64,000 nt of DNA, taken from the NCBI RefSeq assembly GCF_003590945.1, contig NZ_QYUK01000008.1, forward strand, positions 310,001 to 374,000, given 5' to 3'. The translations under genes and the position numbers were made by a program. Positions within the stretch are counted from its first letter, which is position 1; each line of letters starts with the position of its first letter. The notes beneath the pieces are model-generated. The model saw only the letters and a program-made list of their open reading frames with translations. It had not been told where the DNA came from and did not search any database. Source of the DNA: Oleomonas cavernae (GTDB lineage: Bacteria > Pseudomonadota > Alphaproteobacteria > Zavarziniales > Zavarziniaceae). Of this stretch, positions 36,648 to 47,513 are shown piece after piece.

Positions 36648-36761
36648 TGCGTCCTTCGAGACGCCGCCTTCGGCGGCTCCTCAGGATGAGGAGAATCTTG
36701 GTGGCATAATGACTTACCTCATCCTGAGGAGCCCCGCGCAGCGGGGCGTCTCGAAGGACGC
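36648..36761. repeat. Dispersed inverted repeat (TCCTCAGGATGAGG family), copy 1
   Basis: Arms TGCGTCCTTCGAGACGCC...CTCCTCAGGATGAG (36648-36690) and CTCATCCTGAGGAGCC...CGTCTCGAAGGACGC (36718-36761) face each other. It fills the gap between flbD and flhA. The second copy at 42851 shares the centre and orientation. Similar repeats with GAGACG and CGTCTCGAAGGA arms are common in alphaproteobacterial genomes. Confidence 0.85.
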
Positions 36762-36797
36762 GCAACGCGGCCCCGGGGCCTCGACAAGGATCGCCCG

Positions 36798-38891
36798 ATG
36801 AGTGACGTGCAGGTAGCGGGTCCCACGGTGCTGGGCAGGATCAACACCGCCCTGCGGCGCGGCGATATCCTGATGGCGGTCGGCGTCATCGTCATCCTGA
36901 CCGTGCTGATCTTCCCGATGCCGAGCTGGCTGCTCGACATTTCGCTCGCCCTCTCGGTGACGCTCAGCGTGCTGATCCTGATGACCTCGCTGTTCATCGA
37001 AAAGCCGCTGGATTTCAACTCGTTCCCGACGGTGCTGCTGATCGCCACCATGCTGCGGCTGGCGCTGAACCTGGCCTCGACCCGGCTGATCCTGGAAGCC
37101 GGCCACGAGGGCACCCATGCGGCGGGCGACGTCATCGCCGCCTTCGGCGCCCTGGTCATGGGCGGCAATTTCCTGATCGGCGTGATCGTCTTCGCGATCC
37201 TGGTGATCGTGAACTTCGTCGTCATCACCAAGGGCTCGGGCCGCATCGCCGAGGTCGCAGCGCGTTTCACCCTGGATGCCATGCCCGGCAAGCAGATGGC
37301 GATCGACGCCGACCTGTCGTCGGGCCTGATCGACGAGGCCGAGGCGCGCCGGCGCCGCACCGAGCTGGAACAGGAATCGACCTTCTTCGGCGCCATGGAC
37401 GGTGCCGCCAAGTTCGTCCGCGGCGATGCCGTCGCCGGCCTGCTGATCACTGCCATCAACCTGATCGGCGGCGTCATCATCGGCACGATGCAGAACGGCA
37501 TGTCGGCGGGCGACGCCATGCACACCTATTCGACCCTGACGGTCGGCGACGGCCTGGTCACCCAGTTCCCGGCGCTGATCGTCTCGACCGCGGCCGGCCT
37601 GATGGTGACCAAGGGCGGCACCCGCGGCACCGCCGACAAGGCGGTGTTCGGGCAACTGGGCGGCTCGCCCCGGGCCATGGGCATGGCCGCCGCCCTGGCG
37701 CTGACCCTGGCCCTGCTGCCGGGCATGCCGGCCCTGCCCTTCCTGGTGTTGGCCGGGGGCGCCGGCTATTTCGCCTATCGCATCAACCGCCGCCAGGAAG
37801 CCGAGGCCCGGGCCGCCGACAAGGCGCAGGCGGATGCCAGCCGCGCCGTGCCGGTCGAAGAGCCGATCTCGACCGCGCTGGCGATCGACAGCCTGCGCCT
37901 GGAACTGGGCTATGGCCTGATCCCGCTGATCAACGACGGCACCGGCGTGCGCCTGACCGAGCAGATCAAGGCCCTGCGCCGCCAGATCGCGGCCGAGATG
38001 GGCTTCGTCATGCCCGCGGTGCGCATCCTCGACAATGTCCAGCTCACCTCCAACACCTATGTCCTGCGGGTGAAGGAAATGGAGGCCGGGCGCGGCGACA
38101 TTCGCCCCCACATGCTGCTCGTCATGGATCCCCGCGGCGAGCCCGTGGGCCTGCCCGGCGAGCCGACGGTGGAGCCGACCTTCGGTCTCACGGCGGCCTG
38201 GATCGATCCCTCCCTGCGCGAGGAGGCCTCGTTCCGCGGCCTCACCGTGGTCGACCCGGCGACCGTGATCAGCACCCACCTGACCGAGGTGATCAAGGAC
38301 AACATGGCCGAGCTGCTGTCCTACACCGAGACGCAGAAACTGCTCGACGAACTGGCCAAGCCGCAGCAGAAACTGATCGCCGACCTGATCCCCGGCCGCT
38401 TCACCATCGCCGGCGTGCAGCGGGTGCTGCAGCAGCTCCTGGCCGAACGCATCTCGATCCGCGACCTGCCGACCATCCTGGAAGGCATCGGCGAGGCGGT
38501 CGGCTACAGCCAGAACATCATGGTGATCACCGAGCATGTGCGCAGCCGCCTGGCCCGCCAGATCTCCTTCGCCAACATGAATGCCGGCGGTTACATCCCG
38601 CTGCTGCCCCTGTCGCCCGACTGGGAACAGGCCTTTGCCGAGGCGCTGATCGGCCCCGGCGAGGAGAAGCAGTTGACCCTGGCCCCCAGCCGCCTGCAGC
38701 AGTTCATCCAGTCGGTCAAGGCCGCCTTCGACCGCATCGCGGCCGACGGTGAGCTGCCGGTGCTGCTGACCAGCCCGGCCATCCGCCCCTATGTCCGCTC
38801 GATCGTCGAACGCTTCCGGCCCCAGACGGTGGTGATGTCGCAGAACGAAATCCATCCCCGCGCGCGTATCCGCACGCTGGGCCAGGTCTGA
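36798..38891 (+). CDS. flhA: Flagellar type III export protein FlhA
   Basis: This is a 697-residue export-gate protein. Eight TM helices fill the N-terminal half (for example VGVIVILTVLIFPMPSWLLDISLAL). FHIPEP-family motifs include FPTVLLIATMLRLALNLASTRLIL and AEVAARFTLDAMPGKQMAIDADL. The cytoplasmic half carries LIPLINDGTGVRLTEQIKALR, HLTEVIKDNMAELL and SLRDLPTILEG-like ISIRDLPTILEGIGEA. The length is normal. It starts downstream of the inverted repeat, so it may have its own promoter. It precedes flhF by 15 bases. Confidence 0.97.
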   Translation: MSDVQVAGPTVLGRINTALRRGDILMAVGVIVILTVLIFPMPSWLLDISLALSVTLSVLILMTSLFIEKPLDFNSFPTVLLIATMLRLALNLASTRLILEAGHEGTHAAGDVIAAFGALVMGGNFLIGVIVFAILVIVNFVVITKGSGRIAEVAARFTLDAMPGKQMAIDADLSSGLIDEAEARRRRTELEQESTFFGAMDGAAKFVRGDAVAGLLITAINLIGGVIIGTMQNGMSAGDAMHTYSTLTVGDGLVTQFPALIVSTAAGLMVTKGGTRGTADKAVFGQLGGSPRAMGMAAALALTLALLPGMPALPFLVLAGGAGYFAYRINRRQEAEARAADKAQADASRAVPVEEPISTALAIDSLRLELGYGLIPLINDGTGVRLTEQIKALRRQIAAEMGFVMPAVRILDNVQLTSNTYVLRVKEMEAGRGDIRPHMLLVMDPRGEPVGLPGEPTVEPTFGLTAAWIDPSLREEASFRGLTVVDPATVISTHLTEVIKDNMAELLSYTETQKLLDELAKPQQKLIADLIPGRFTIAGVQRVLQQLLAERISIRDLPTILEGIGEAVGYSQNIMVITEHVRSRLARQISFANMNAGGYIPLLPLSPDWEQAFAEALIGPGEEKQLTLAPSRLQQFIQSVKAAFDRIAADGELPVLLTSPAIRPYVRSIVERFRPQTVVMSQNEIHPRARIRTLGQV

Positions 38892-38906
38892 GGGGGATAG
38901 CGGCTC

Positions 38907-39956
38907 ATGCGCCTGCGCACCTTCCACGCCCCCAACATGGCGACCGCGATGGACGACATCCGCAGGGCGCTGGGCACCGAGGCAATCATCGTCTCGACCA
39001 GGCGCGCCGCGCGCGGCACGGTCGAAGTCGTCGCCGCGGTCGAGGATACGACCCTGGCTGCCGTCACCCCGGCCCCGCGCCCGGCCGAGGCGAAGGCCGA
39101 AGCCGCGCTGGATCGCCGCCTGGAACGACTGCTGGGCCAGGATCCGGCCGAGGAGCGGCAGAACGAACTCTTCACCCGGCAGATTGCCCGGGCCCTGGAT
39201 CATCATCGCACGCCGCGGCGCCAGATCACCCGCCTCACCCGCGCGGCCGGCGCCTTCGTCGGCGCGGCCCCCAGCGATGCCCTGGCCCATGCCCTGTCGG
39301 GCCTGCTGCGCTTCTCGCCCCTGAGCACGCCGCTGGCCCGCTCGATCATGCTGGTCGGCCCGCCCGGCGTGGGCAAGACCGTGGTAACCGCCAAGATTGC
39401 AGCGCGCGCGGCCCTGGACGGCGCGCCCCTGCGGGTGATCAGCACCGATACGCTGAAGGCCGGCGCCACGGCGCAGTTGGAGGCCTATCTGCGGGCCTTG
39501 GAACAGCCGCTGGGCCTGGCCGCCTCGCCGGCCGAACTGGCCAAGCTCGAACACGCGGGCGGGCGCAGCCGGCGCGCGGTGATCGATACCGCGGGCGTCA
39601 ATCCCTTCGCCGAGGGCGACATGACCCAATTGACCCGCCTGCTGGCCGCCGCCGACGTCGAGCCGGTGCTGGTGCTGGCCGCCGGGACCGACTCCCACGA
39701 CGCCATGGATATCGCCCGGGTGTTCTCGCGCCTGGGCGTGCGCCGCATGATCGCGACACGGCTGGACGCCACGCGGCGCATCGGCAGCCTGATCGCCGCG
39801 GCCGAGGCCGGGCACATGGCCCTGGCGGAAGTCAGCGCCAGCCCGTTCGTGGCGCAGGGGCTGCGCCCGCTCGATGCGGTCGAACTGGCCCAGCGCCTGA
39901 TGCAGGATTACGACGAACCCCAAGCCGACAGTGACTTCGAGGAGGCCGCCCAATGA
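38907..39956 (+). CDS. flhF: Flagellar SRP-like GTPase FlhF
   Basis: This 349-residue protein fixes flagellar position with FlhG. It has an N-terminal FlhF helix (MRLRTFHAPNMATAMDDIRRALGTEAIIVST), a charged linker, and an SRP-type GTPase: G1 IMLVGPPGVGKTVVTAKIAARA, RVISTDTLKAGATAQLEAY, G3 AVIDTAGVNPF, and LVLAAGTDSHDAMDI. The C-terminus LRPLDAVELAQRLM is family-like. It overlaps flhG by ATGA. Polar flagellation is suggested by the FlhF/FlhG pair. Confidence 0.93.
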   Translation: MRLRTFHAPNMATAMDDIRRALGTEAIIVSTRRAARGTVEVVAAVEDTTLAAVTPAPRPAEAKAEAALDRRLERLLGQDPAEERQNELFTRQIARALDHHRTPRRQITRLTRAAGAFVGAAPSDALAHALSGLLRFSPLSTPLARSIMLVGPPGVGKTVVTAKIAARAALDGAPLRVISTDTLKAGATAQLEAYLRALEQPLGLAASPAELAKLEHAGGRSRRAVIDTAGVNPFAEGDMTQLTRLLAAADVEPVLVLAAGTDSHDAMDIARVFSRLGVRRMIATRLDATRRIGSLIAAAEAGHMALAEVSASPFVAQGLRPLDAVELAQRLMQDYDEPQADSDFEEAAQ

Positions 39957-40756
39957 CCATTGAGACCACGATGGCCCGGGCACCCGCCAGCCTGAACGCC
40001 AGGCGTAACGAGGCGCGACGCATCGTCGCCGTCGCTTCCGGCAAGGGCGGGGTGGGCAAGACCTGGCTGGCGATCACCCTGTCCCATGCCCTGGCCCGCC
40101 AGGGCAAGCGGGTGCTGCTGTTCGACGGCGACTTGGGCCTGGCCAATGTCGACATTCAATTGGGCCTGATGCCCGAACACGACCTGGGCGCGGTCATCGC
40201 CCATGGCACTGATCTCGACGTCGCGGTCACCCCGGTCGCCGCCACCGGCTTCGACGTCGTGGCCGGCAAGTCGGGCTCGGGCCAATTGTCGTCCCTGTCG
40301 CGCCAGGAAGTCACCGGCCTGCGCCAGGGCATCATCGACCTCGCGCCACGCTACGATCATGTCGTCGTCGATATCGGCGCCGGCATCGACGCAACCCAGT
40401 TGATCCTCGCCTCGGCCGGCGGCCCGGCCCTGGTGGTGGTGACCGACGAGCCGACCTCGCTGACCGACGCCTATGCCTTCATCAAGGTGGCCAGCCGCCT
40501 GTCGCCCCGGCCCGACTTGAAGGTCGTGGTCAACATGGCCACGACCCGGGCCGAGGGCGAGCGGACCTATGCCACCCTGCGGCGCGCCTGCGAAAGCTTC
40601 CTCAAATTCAGCCCGCCGCTGGCCGGCATCGTGCGCCGGGACGCCAAGGTGAAGGACGCCATCCGTCACCAGGTGCCCCTCCTGACCCGCCACCCCAATG
40701 CCGACGCCGCCCGCGATGTCGAGGCGCTGGCAGCCGGGCTGGCCCCGCCGCCATGA
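39953..40756 (+). CDS. flhG: MinD/ParA-type ATPase FlhG
   Basis: This 267-residue ATPase limits the number of flagella in FlhF/FlhG systems. It shows the deviant Walker A KGGVGKTWLAITLSHALA, LLFDGDLGLANVDIQLGLMP, and DHVVVDIGAGIDATQ followed by VVTDEPTSLTDAYAFIKV, all typical of FlhG/MinD-2. The first ATG (39953) lies within the flhF stop. The next gene starts in the stop of this one, so flhF, flhG and the FliK-like gene are one translational unit. Confidence 0.94.
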   Translation: MTIETTMARAPASLNARRNEARRIVAVASGKGGVGKTWLAITLSHALARQGKRVLLFDGDLGLANVDIQLGLMPEHDLGAVIAHGTDLDVAVTPVAATGFDVVAGKSGSGQLSSLSRQEVTGLRQGIIDLAPRYDHVVVDIGAGIDATQLILASAGGPALVVVTDEPTSLTDAYAFIKVASRLSPRPDLKVVVNMATTRAEGERTYATLRRACESFLKFSPPLAGIVRRDAKVKDAIRHQVPLLTRHPNADAARDVEALAAGLAPPP

Positions 40757-42210
40757 CCGATCCCGTCGCCGGCCCGAGCAACGCAACGGCTGTGGGCCTG
40801 ACGCCCGACAGCATGCGTCAGCCGCGCGACCAGGGTTCGCCGCGATCCCGCGCCGGTACAGGCGGCGAAGCCGCGGCGGTGCCGCCGCCGACAGCCGCCG
40901 CCTCGGTCGTGCTCGCGGCCGAACTCCTGCGCCTGCGCATCGGCAGCCTGTTGACCGGCCTGATCGGCAAGGCCGATGCGCAAGGTCGCCCGACACTGAC
41001 CACCGCGGCCGGCCAGTTCGCCCTGCTGGCCTCGCCCGCCGCGGCGGGCCTGGTGCCGGGAACCCCCGTATCCATGGTGGTGCAGGGCGCCGCCGATACC
41101 TTGTCGGTCCTGTTGCTGGGGCCGGCAGGATCGCCGCCGCGGCCGCTGGAACTGCTGTTCCTGGGCGCCAATGCGGCACCGGTGCCCAACGCCCCGACGC
41201 GGCAGCTCTTCGCCGGCACGCTGCTGCCCGCCGGCGGCGGCCCGCCCCAGGCCATCGCCCTTCACCTCGATACCGAGGCGCCGGTCCTCAACGCCAGCGT
41301 GACCAGCCGCAGGCCCCAGGCCGACGGCACGATACAGTTGCGGCTGGCAACCCCCGAAGGGGTTGTAACCCTGAACGATGCCCCCGCCGAGCTGGATCCC
41401 GGCACGCGGATCGCGCTCGACATCGTTGCCCGCAACGGCGCCCGGTCGCCGGCCTCGCCGTTGCCGTCGGCGACGACGCTGCCCAGCCTGGCCGGAGCAT
41501 CGCCGGCCGTTCTGCAATTCGCCGCGGGGCGGACCGTTCTGTCCGATATCGAGCGGCTGCTGGCCGCGGCGCAACCAGACGGCGGGCTCAGCCTGGCGCG
41601 GATCCTCCCGGGGCTGGCGCAGAAGGACGGCCAGACCGCGGCGGTCGCCCTGCTGGGCGCCGCCCTCAAGTTCCGCGATTTCAAGCGCCTGGTGGGCGAC
41701 CAGCGCCGCCTGGCGCTCGAGCACGACGCCGGCCCGGCACCGATGCTGCGGGCCGGGGCCGAGTTCGGCGAGATCGCCCGGGCAGCGACCGAGCCAGCGC
41801 CCCAGGGCTGGCGGCCGCTGGTCATGCCCTTCTTCGACGGCCGCCAGATCGTGCCGGTGATGATCTTCGTCCGCCCGCAGGAGGAGCCCGCCGGCGATCC
41901 CGACGAGGCCGAAGCGCACGTGCACAAGGGCCGGCGCGGCACGCGCTTCATGGTCGACCTGTCGCTGAGCGAGCTGGGCCTCCTGCAGGTCGACGGCTTC
42001 ATGCAGGACAAGCGCATCGACACCATCCTGCGCAGCCGGCGCCCGCTCGATCCCGATCTGCGCTCGGGCGTCGAGGCTCGCTATCTTACAGTGCTGGAAA
42101 CGGCGGGTTTTGCCGGCAGCCTGCTGTTCCAGGTGCAGGACGGCCCGCCCGGCCTGGTCATCGGCCCGCCCGCCGCCCAGCCCGCCGGGCACATTTCACT
42201 GACCGCCTGA
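40753..42210 (+). CDS. FliK-like protein at the end of the flhA-flhF-flhG unit
   Basis: This is a 485-residue protein without a firm family. The N-terminal half is Ala/Pro/Gly-rich with PVSMVVQGAADTLSVLLLGPAG and ASVTSRRPQADGTIQLRLATPEG, beta-strand-like. The middle is RILPGLAQKDGQTAAVALLGAALK, VGDQRRLALEHDAG. The end carries RFMVDLSLSELGLLQVDGFMQDKRIDTIL, which resembles the FliK C-terminal fold (LSLSELGxVxVD-type). It starts in the flhG stop (ATGA). A second, more typical FliK exists at 29087. Function is inferred from position; proteins like this occur in alphaproteobacterial flagellar loci but are uncharacterised to my knowledge. Confidence 0.65.
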   Translation: MTDPVAGPSNATAVGLTPDSMRQPRDQGSPRSRAGTGGEAAAVPPPTAAASVVLAAELLRLRIGSLLTGLIGKADAQGRPTLTTAAGQFALLASPAAAGLVPGTPVSMVVQGAADTLSVLLLGPAGSPPRPLELLFLGANAAPVPNAPTRQLFAGTLLPAGGGPPQAIALHLDTEAPVLNASVTSRRPQADGTIQLRLATPEGVVTLNDAPAELDPGTRIALDIVARNGARSPASPLPSATTLPSLAGASPAVLQFAAGRTVLSDIERLLAAAQPDGGLSLARILPGLAQKDGQTAAVALLGAALKFRDFKRLVGDQRRLALEHDAGPAPMLRAGAEFGEIARAATEPAPQGWRPLVMPFFDGRQIVPVMIFVRPQEEPAGDPDEAEAHVHKGRRGTRFMVDLSLSELGLLQVDGFMQDKRIDTILRSRRPLDPDLRSGVEARYLTVLETAGFAGSLLFQVQDGPPGLVIGPPAAQPAGHISLTA

Positions 42211-42285
42211 GGCGGGCGACACCCGGCCTGCGATCTGCGCTAGCATGATTCCTGGATCGAGAATCGCCGCCCGCGGAAGCCTTGA

Positions 42286-42822
42286 ATGTCCCTGCCCCAT
42301 GCGCTGCTGACTGCCCTCCTGGAACACCCCTGCTCCGGCTCCGAACTGGCCAGCCGCTTCGACCGGTCGATCGGCTATTTCTGGCAGTCCACGCACCAGC
42401 AGATCTACCGCGAACTGGGCAGGCTCGAGGCGGCGGGGTGGATCGAATCCCTTGCCCCCGAAGGCGGCCGCGGCCGCAAGCGGGCCTATCGCGTGCTGCC
42501 GGCGGGGCGCCAGGAACTCAAGCGCTGGGTCGGCGAGTCGAACGATCCCAAGCCGCTGCGCAACGAGCTGATGGTCCGCCTGCGCGCCGAAGCCGTGGTC
42601 GGCCCGACCGGCATCGCCCGCGACATCGAGCGGCAGATGGCCCTGCACCTCGCCCAGCTCGCCCTCTACCGCGAGATCGAGACCCGCGACTTCTCGAGGG
42701 TGGATCCCACCAAGGCCGATGCGTTGCGGCACCTGGTGCTCACCGCCGGCATCATGACCGAGACCCTGTGGGTCGAATTCTGCCGCCAGGCGCTCGCCGT
42801 CCTGGCAGCGCCCGGCGACTGA
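42286..42822 (+). CDS. PadR-family transcriptional regulator
   Basis: This 178-residue regulator has a winged HTH: ALLTALLEHPCSGSELASRFDRSIGYFWQSTHQQIYRELGRLEAAGW at about residues 5-50. A wing with GGRGRKRAYRVLPAGRQEL and a C-terminal Vir_act_alpha_C-type helical domain (RNELMVRLRAEAVVG, EIETRDFS) follow. It starts ATG 42286 and stands alone after the flagellar genes. Divergent or operon partners are not obvious; the SnoaL-like gene at 42996 on the other strand converges with it across an inverted repeat. Confidence 0.88.
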   Translation: MSLPHALLTALLEHPCSGSELASRFDRSIGYFWQSTHQQIYRELGRLEAAGWIESLAPEGGRGRKRAYRVLPAGRQELKRWVGESNDPKPLRNELMVRLRAEAVVGPTGIARDIERQMALHLAQLALYREIETRDFSRVDPTKADALRHLVLTAGIMTETLWVEFCRQALAVLAAPGD

Positions 42823-42850
42823 AGGCTTGGCTGAAGCCTTGCACGAACGT

Positions 42851-42967
42851 TGTGCGTCCTTCGAGACGGCCCTTCGGGCCTCCTCAGGATGAGGAGAATC
42901 TTTGTGGCAAAAAGACTTTCCTCATCCTGAGGAGCCATGCGAAGCGTGGCGTCTCGAAGGACGCACA
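42851..42967. repeat. Dispersed inverted repeat (TCCTCAGGATGAGG family), copy 2
   Basis: Inverted arms begin TGTGCGTCCTTCGAGACG and end CGTCTCGAAGGACGCACA. The centre matches that of copy 1 at 36648 (AGGATGAGGAGAATCTT...CTCATCCTGAGGAGCC). It sits between the convergent 3' ends of the PadR and SnoaL-like genes. Confidence 0.85.
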
Positions 42968-42995
42968 ATGCCACAAAGGTACCCTTCGAGTCCCG

Positions 42996-43436
42996 TTACA
43001 CAGCCGTCTTGAACGCCGGCAGCAGGTGGCCCAGGCGGGCGCCCATTTCCTTGCCCAACGCTTGCAGCCCGGTGAACGGCCGGACCATGACCTCGAACTC
43101 GACGATCTTGCCCTGCTCGTCGAAGCGGATGAGGTCGATCCCCTTGAGCTGGCGGTCGCCCACGTTGGCGCTGAATTCCAGCACCACGTTGAGGCCGTCC
43201 TCGCTCGCCAGCTCGCGGTGATAGGTGAAATTCTCGAAGACCTGGATGACGGTGCTCACCGCCAGAGTCAGCGCCGCCGCCGAATGATAGGCAGTGATCG
43301 CCATGGGCGAGCGGAACACCGCATCGGGATGGACGATCGCGGCGAGATCATCCAGGTTCCGGCTGGCCACCAGCCCGTGCCAGGCGGCAAGCGAGGCGGC
43401 GGCAGCCGGGTGCAGATGGGACAATGTCGAGGTCAT
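42996..43436 (-). CDS. SnoaL/NTF2-like protein
   Basis: This is a 146-residue protein of the NTF2-like group. AAWHGLVASRNLDDLAAIVHPDAVFRSPM is the entry of the cone fold, and LKGIDLIRFDEQGKIVEFEVMVRPFTG the conserved strand pair. The start ATG 43436 is clear. It lies 17 bases downstream of the dienoyl-CoA reductase-type gene, same strand, so likely co-transcribed from the palindrome-bearing promoter at 45488-45543. Substrate unknown. Confidence 0.82.
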   Translation of the reverse strand: MTSTLSHLHPAAAASLAAWHGLVASRNLDDLAAIVHPDAVFRSPMAITAYHSAAALTLAVSTVIQVFENFTYHRELASEDGLNVVLEFSANVGDRQLKGIDLIRFDEQGKIVEFEVMVRPFTGLQALGKEMGARLGHLLPAFKTAV

Positions 43437-43453
43437 GGTGTGTCTCCTCTCTC

Positions 43454-45543
<2,090 letters not shown>

Positions 45544-45570
45544 TAGACGGCCGCTCGAAGGCCGGGCGGG

Positions 45571-46008
45571 TCAGCTCCCCAACCGCCGCCCACGCCGGCG
45601 GTGCTGAACCAGGGCAATTTCGTCGAGTTCGCCCTGTTCGGCCTGGGCCACGGCCTGGCGGCGCTGCCGTTCTTTCAGATCGACCGCGATTTCATAGCGC
45701 TTCACTTCCTGGAAGGCGGCGGCGACGGTGTTGGCCGCAAGCTCGATCTGTTCGACCAGTTCGTCGATCGACCGCACCAGGGTCTCGCGTCGCAACCGGG
45801 CGCCGCTCAGATAGGCGGCGAACTGCCGCGCGCCCTCGGTCAGATTGTCGGCAACCAGGCGTTCGCGGGCAACCTCGGCGTCGAGCGCCGCCACCTTGTG
45901 ATCCAGCTCGGCGCGCAACTGTTCGAGCTCGGCCAGGACGCGGCGCTTTTCGTCGAGCTGGCGTTGATGAAGCTGGATCAGGGTTCGCAAGCCTCGAACG
46001 TTACGCAT
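45571..46008 (-). CDS. fliJ: Flagellar export chaperone FliJ
   Basis: This 145-residue, highly charged helical protein is a coiled coil throughout: LRTLIQLHQRQLDEKRRVLAELEQLRAELDHKV, with heptad spacing. It follows fliI by four bases on the same strand. A central or general coiled-coil protein directly after fliI is usually FliJ, which binds the ATPase ring. Sequence similarity in FliJ is weak in general, so the call depends on position and shape. Confidence 0.85.
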   Translation of the reverse strand: MRNVRGLRTLIQLHQRQLDEKRRVLAELEQLRAELDHKVAALDAEVARERLVADNLTEGARQFAAYLSGARLRRETLVRSIDELVEQIELAANTVAAAFQEVKRYEIAVDLKERQRRQAVAQAEQGELDEIALVQHRRRGRRLGS

Positions 46009-46012
46009 GAGA

Positions 46013-47332
46013 TTACTCCATCACCGGTGCAAGGATCTGGCCGAGCCGGGCATAGCCCTGGTCGAGGCTGGATTGTTCGGTCTTGCCCTGGCCCAGGAAC
46101 GCCTCGAGCCCGGGATTGAGCTCGATCGCCTTGTCGATTTCGTCGCTGGCGCCGCGGCGGTAGGCGCCCAGCCGGATCATCTCGGCCATGTCGTCATAGG
46201 CGGCCATGTAGCGTCGCGCCGTCTTGACCAGGCGGGTTTCGTCCTCGCTGTTGCAGCCGGGCATGGTGCGGCTGACCGAGCGCAGGATGTTGATGGCGGG
46301 AAACCGCCCGCGTTCGGCGATCGCGCGTTCGAGCACGATGTGACCGTCAAGGATACCGCGTACCGCGTCCGCCACCGGCTCGTTGTGATCGTCGCCTTCC
46401 ACCAGCACGGTGAACAGGCCGGTGATCGTGCCTTTCCCGGTGCCCGGGCCGGCGCGTTCCAGCAGCTTGGGCAGTTCGGCGAAGACGGTCGGGGTATAGC
46501 CCTTGCTGGTCGGCGGCTCGCCGCCCGAAAGGCCGATCTCACGCTGGGCCATGGCAAAGCGCGTCACCGAATCCATCAGGCACAGCACATCCTTGCCCTG
46601 GTCGCGGAAATACTCGGCCACGGTCAGGGTCATGTGGGCCGCCTGGCGGCGCATCAGGGCGCTTTCGTCCGAGGTTGCGACCACCACCACCGAACGGGCC
46701 AGGCCGTCGGGGCCCAGGTCGTCCTCGATGAATTCCTGCACCTCGCGCCCGCGTTCGCCGACCAGGCCGATGACGATGACATCGGCGCTGGAATAGCGCG
46801 CCAGCATCGCCAGCAGCGACGACTTGCCCACGCCCGAGCCGGCGAAAATGCCCATGCGCTGGCCGCGACAGCAGGTCAGGAAGGTGTTCATGGCGCGCAC
46901 GCCCAGGTCGATCTTGCCGCCCACGCGCTTGCGCTTGTGTGCCGGCGGCGGCTGGCAGCGGATGGGATAGGCCTGCGCGCCGCGCGGCAGCGCGCCCAGC
47001 CCGTCGACCGGCCGCCCCAGGGCGTCCACCACCCGCCCCAGCCATTGGTCGCAAGGGTGCACCGCCGGGGCGGTATCCTCGATGATGACCTTCGAGCCCA
47101 TGCCGACGCCGTCGACCGGCCCGAACGGCATGGCCAGTGCCCGCGTTTCCGAGAAACCGACGACTTCGGCCAGGGTTTCGCCGCCATCGCGCCCGACCAG
47201 GCGCAGGCGCGAGCCGACCCCGATCGCGCCCTTGGCCCCGGCGACTTCGACCAGCAGCCCCTGCACCGCCACGACCCGGGCGAAGCGGGTGGCGGTGGGG
47301 GTCACGGCGATTTCGGCGATCAATGCTTGCAC
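46013..47332 (-). CDS. fliI: Flagellum-specific ATPase FliI
   Basis: This 439-residue ATPase powers flagellar export. It has the Walker A motif [58 protein letters not shown] and [23 protein letters not shown], then [18 protein letters not shown]. The start GTG 47332 (encoding MQALIAEI) has GGGAGG upstream. It is divergent from ctrA, sharing a 181-base region with TTAACC sites, and co-directional with fliJ. Confidence 0.96.
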   Translation of the reverse strand: MQALIAEIAVTPTATRFARVVAVQGLLVEVAGAKGAIGVGSRLRLVGRDGGETLAEVVGFSETRALAMPFGPVDGVGMGSKVIIEDTAPAVHPCDQWLGRVVDALGRPVDGLGALPRGAQAYPIRCQPPPAHKRKRVGGKIDLGVRAMNTFLTCCRGQRMGIFAGSGVGKSSLLAMLARYSSADVIVIGLVGERGREVQEFIEDDLGPDGLARSVVVVATSDESALMRRQAAHMTLTVAEYFRDQGKDVLCLMDSVTRFAMAQREIGLSGGEPPTSKGYTPTVFAELPKLLERAGPGTGKGTITGLFTVLVEGDDHNEPVADAVRGILDGHIVLERAIAERGRFPAINILRSVSRTMPGCNSEDETRLVKTARRYMAAYDDMAEMIRLGAYRRGASDEIDKAIELNPGLEAFLGQGKTEQSSLDQGYARLGQILAPVME

Positions 47333-47373
47333 GCATGCCTCCCTGAAGGAGCATGATCATGACCCGCGGTCGA

Positions 47374-47472
47374 TTAACCGAGCGTAAAAGCAAACGTCCA
47401 CGAATTGTTAAGCATAAGGGTTGTATGCAGGTTGCAATCGTTGTCCCTGAGGGGCACATTAACCTTCGTTAA
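47374..47472. promoter_or_regulatory. Shared ctrA/fliI regulatory region with TTAACC sites
   Basis: TTAACC occurs at 47374-47379 and again at 47459-47464, the second followed by TTAA at 47469 (TTAA-N6-TTAA, one base short of the CtrA consensus spacing). The region serves ctrA (start 47514) and fliI (start 47332). Autoregulation of CtrA is well known. No GANTC methylation site is visible in the region. Confidence 0.5.
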
Positions 47473-47513
47473 TTCCCTGATCGACAACAGAGCGATCGGG
47501 AGGGGGGTGGCCG

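Noticed and set aside
36714-39983. 1089-residue minus-strand open frame opposite flhA and flhF
   Set aside because: It is a shadow frame. Its translation is low-complexity Arg/Gly/His/Gln-rich without domains, while flhA and flhF on the other strand are clear.
47459-47472. Full CtrA site TTAA-N7-TTAA upstream of ctrA
   Set aside because: The spacer is six bases, not seven, so only half-sites are annotated.
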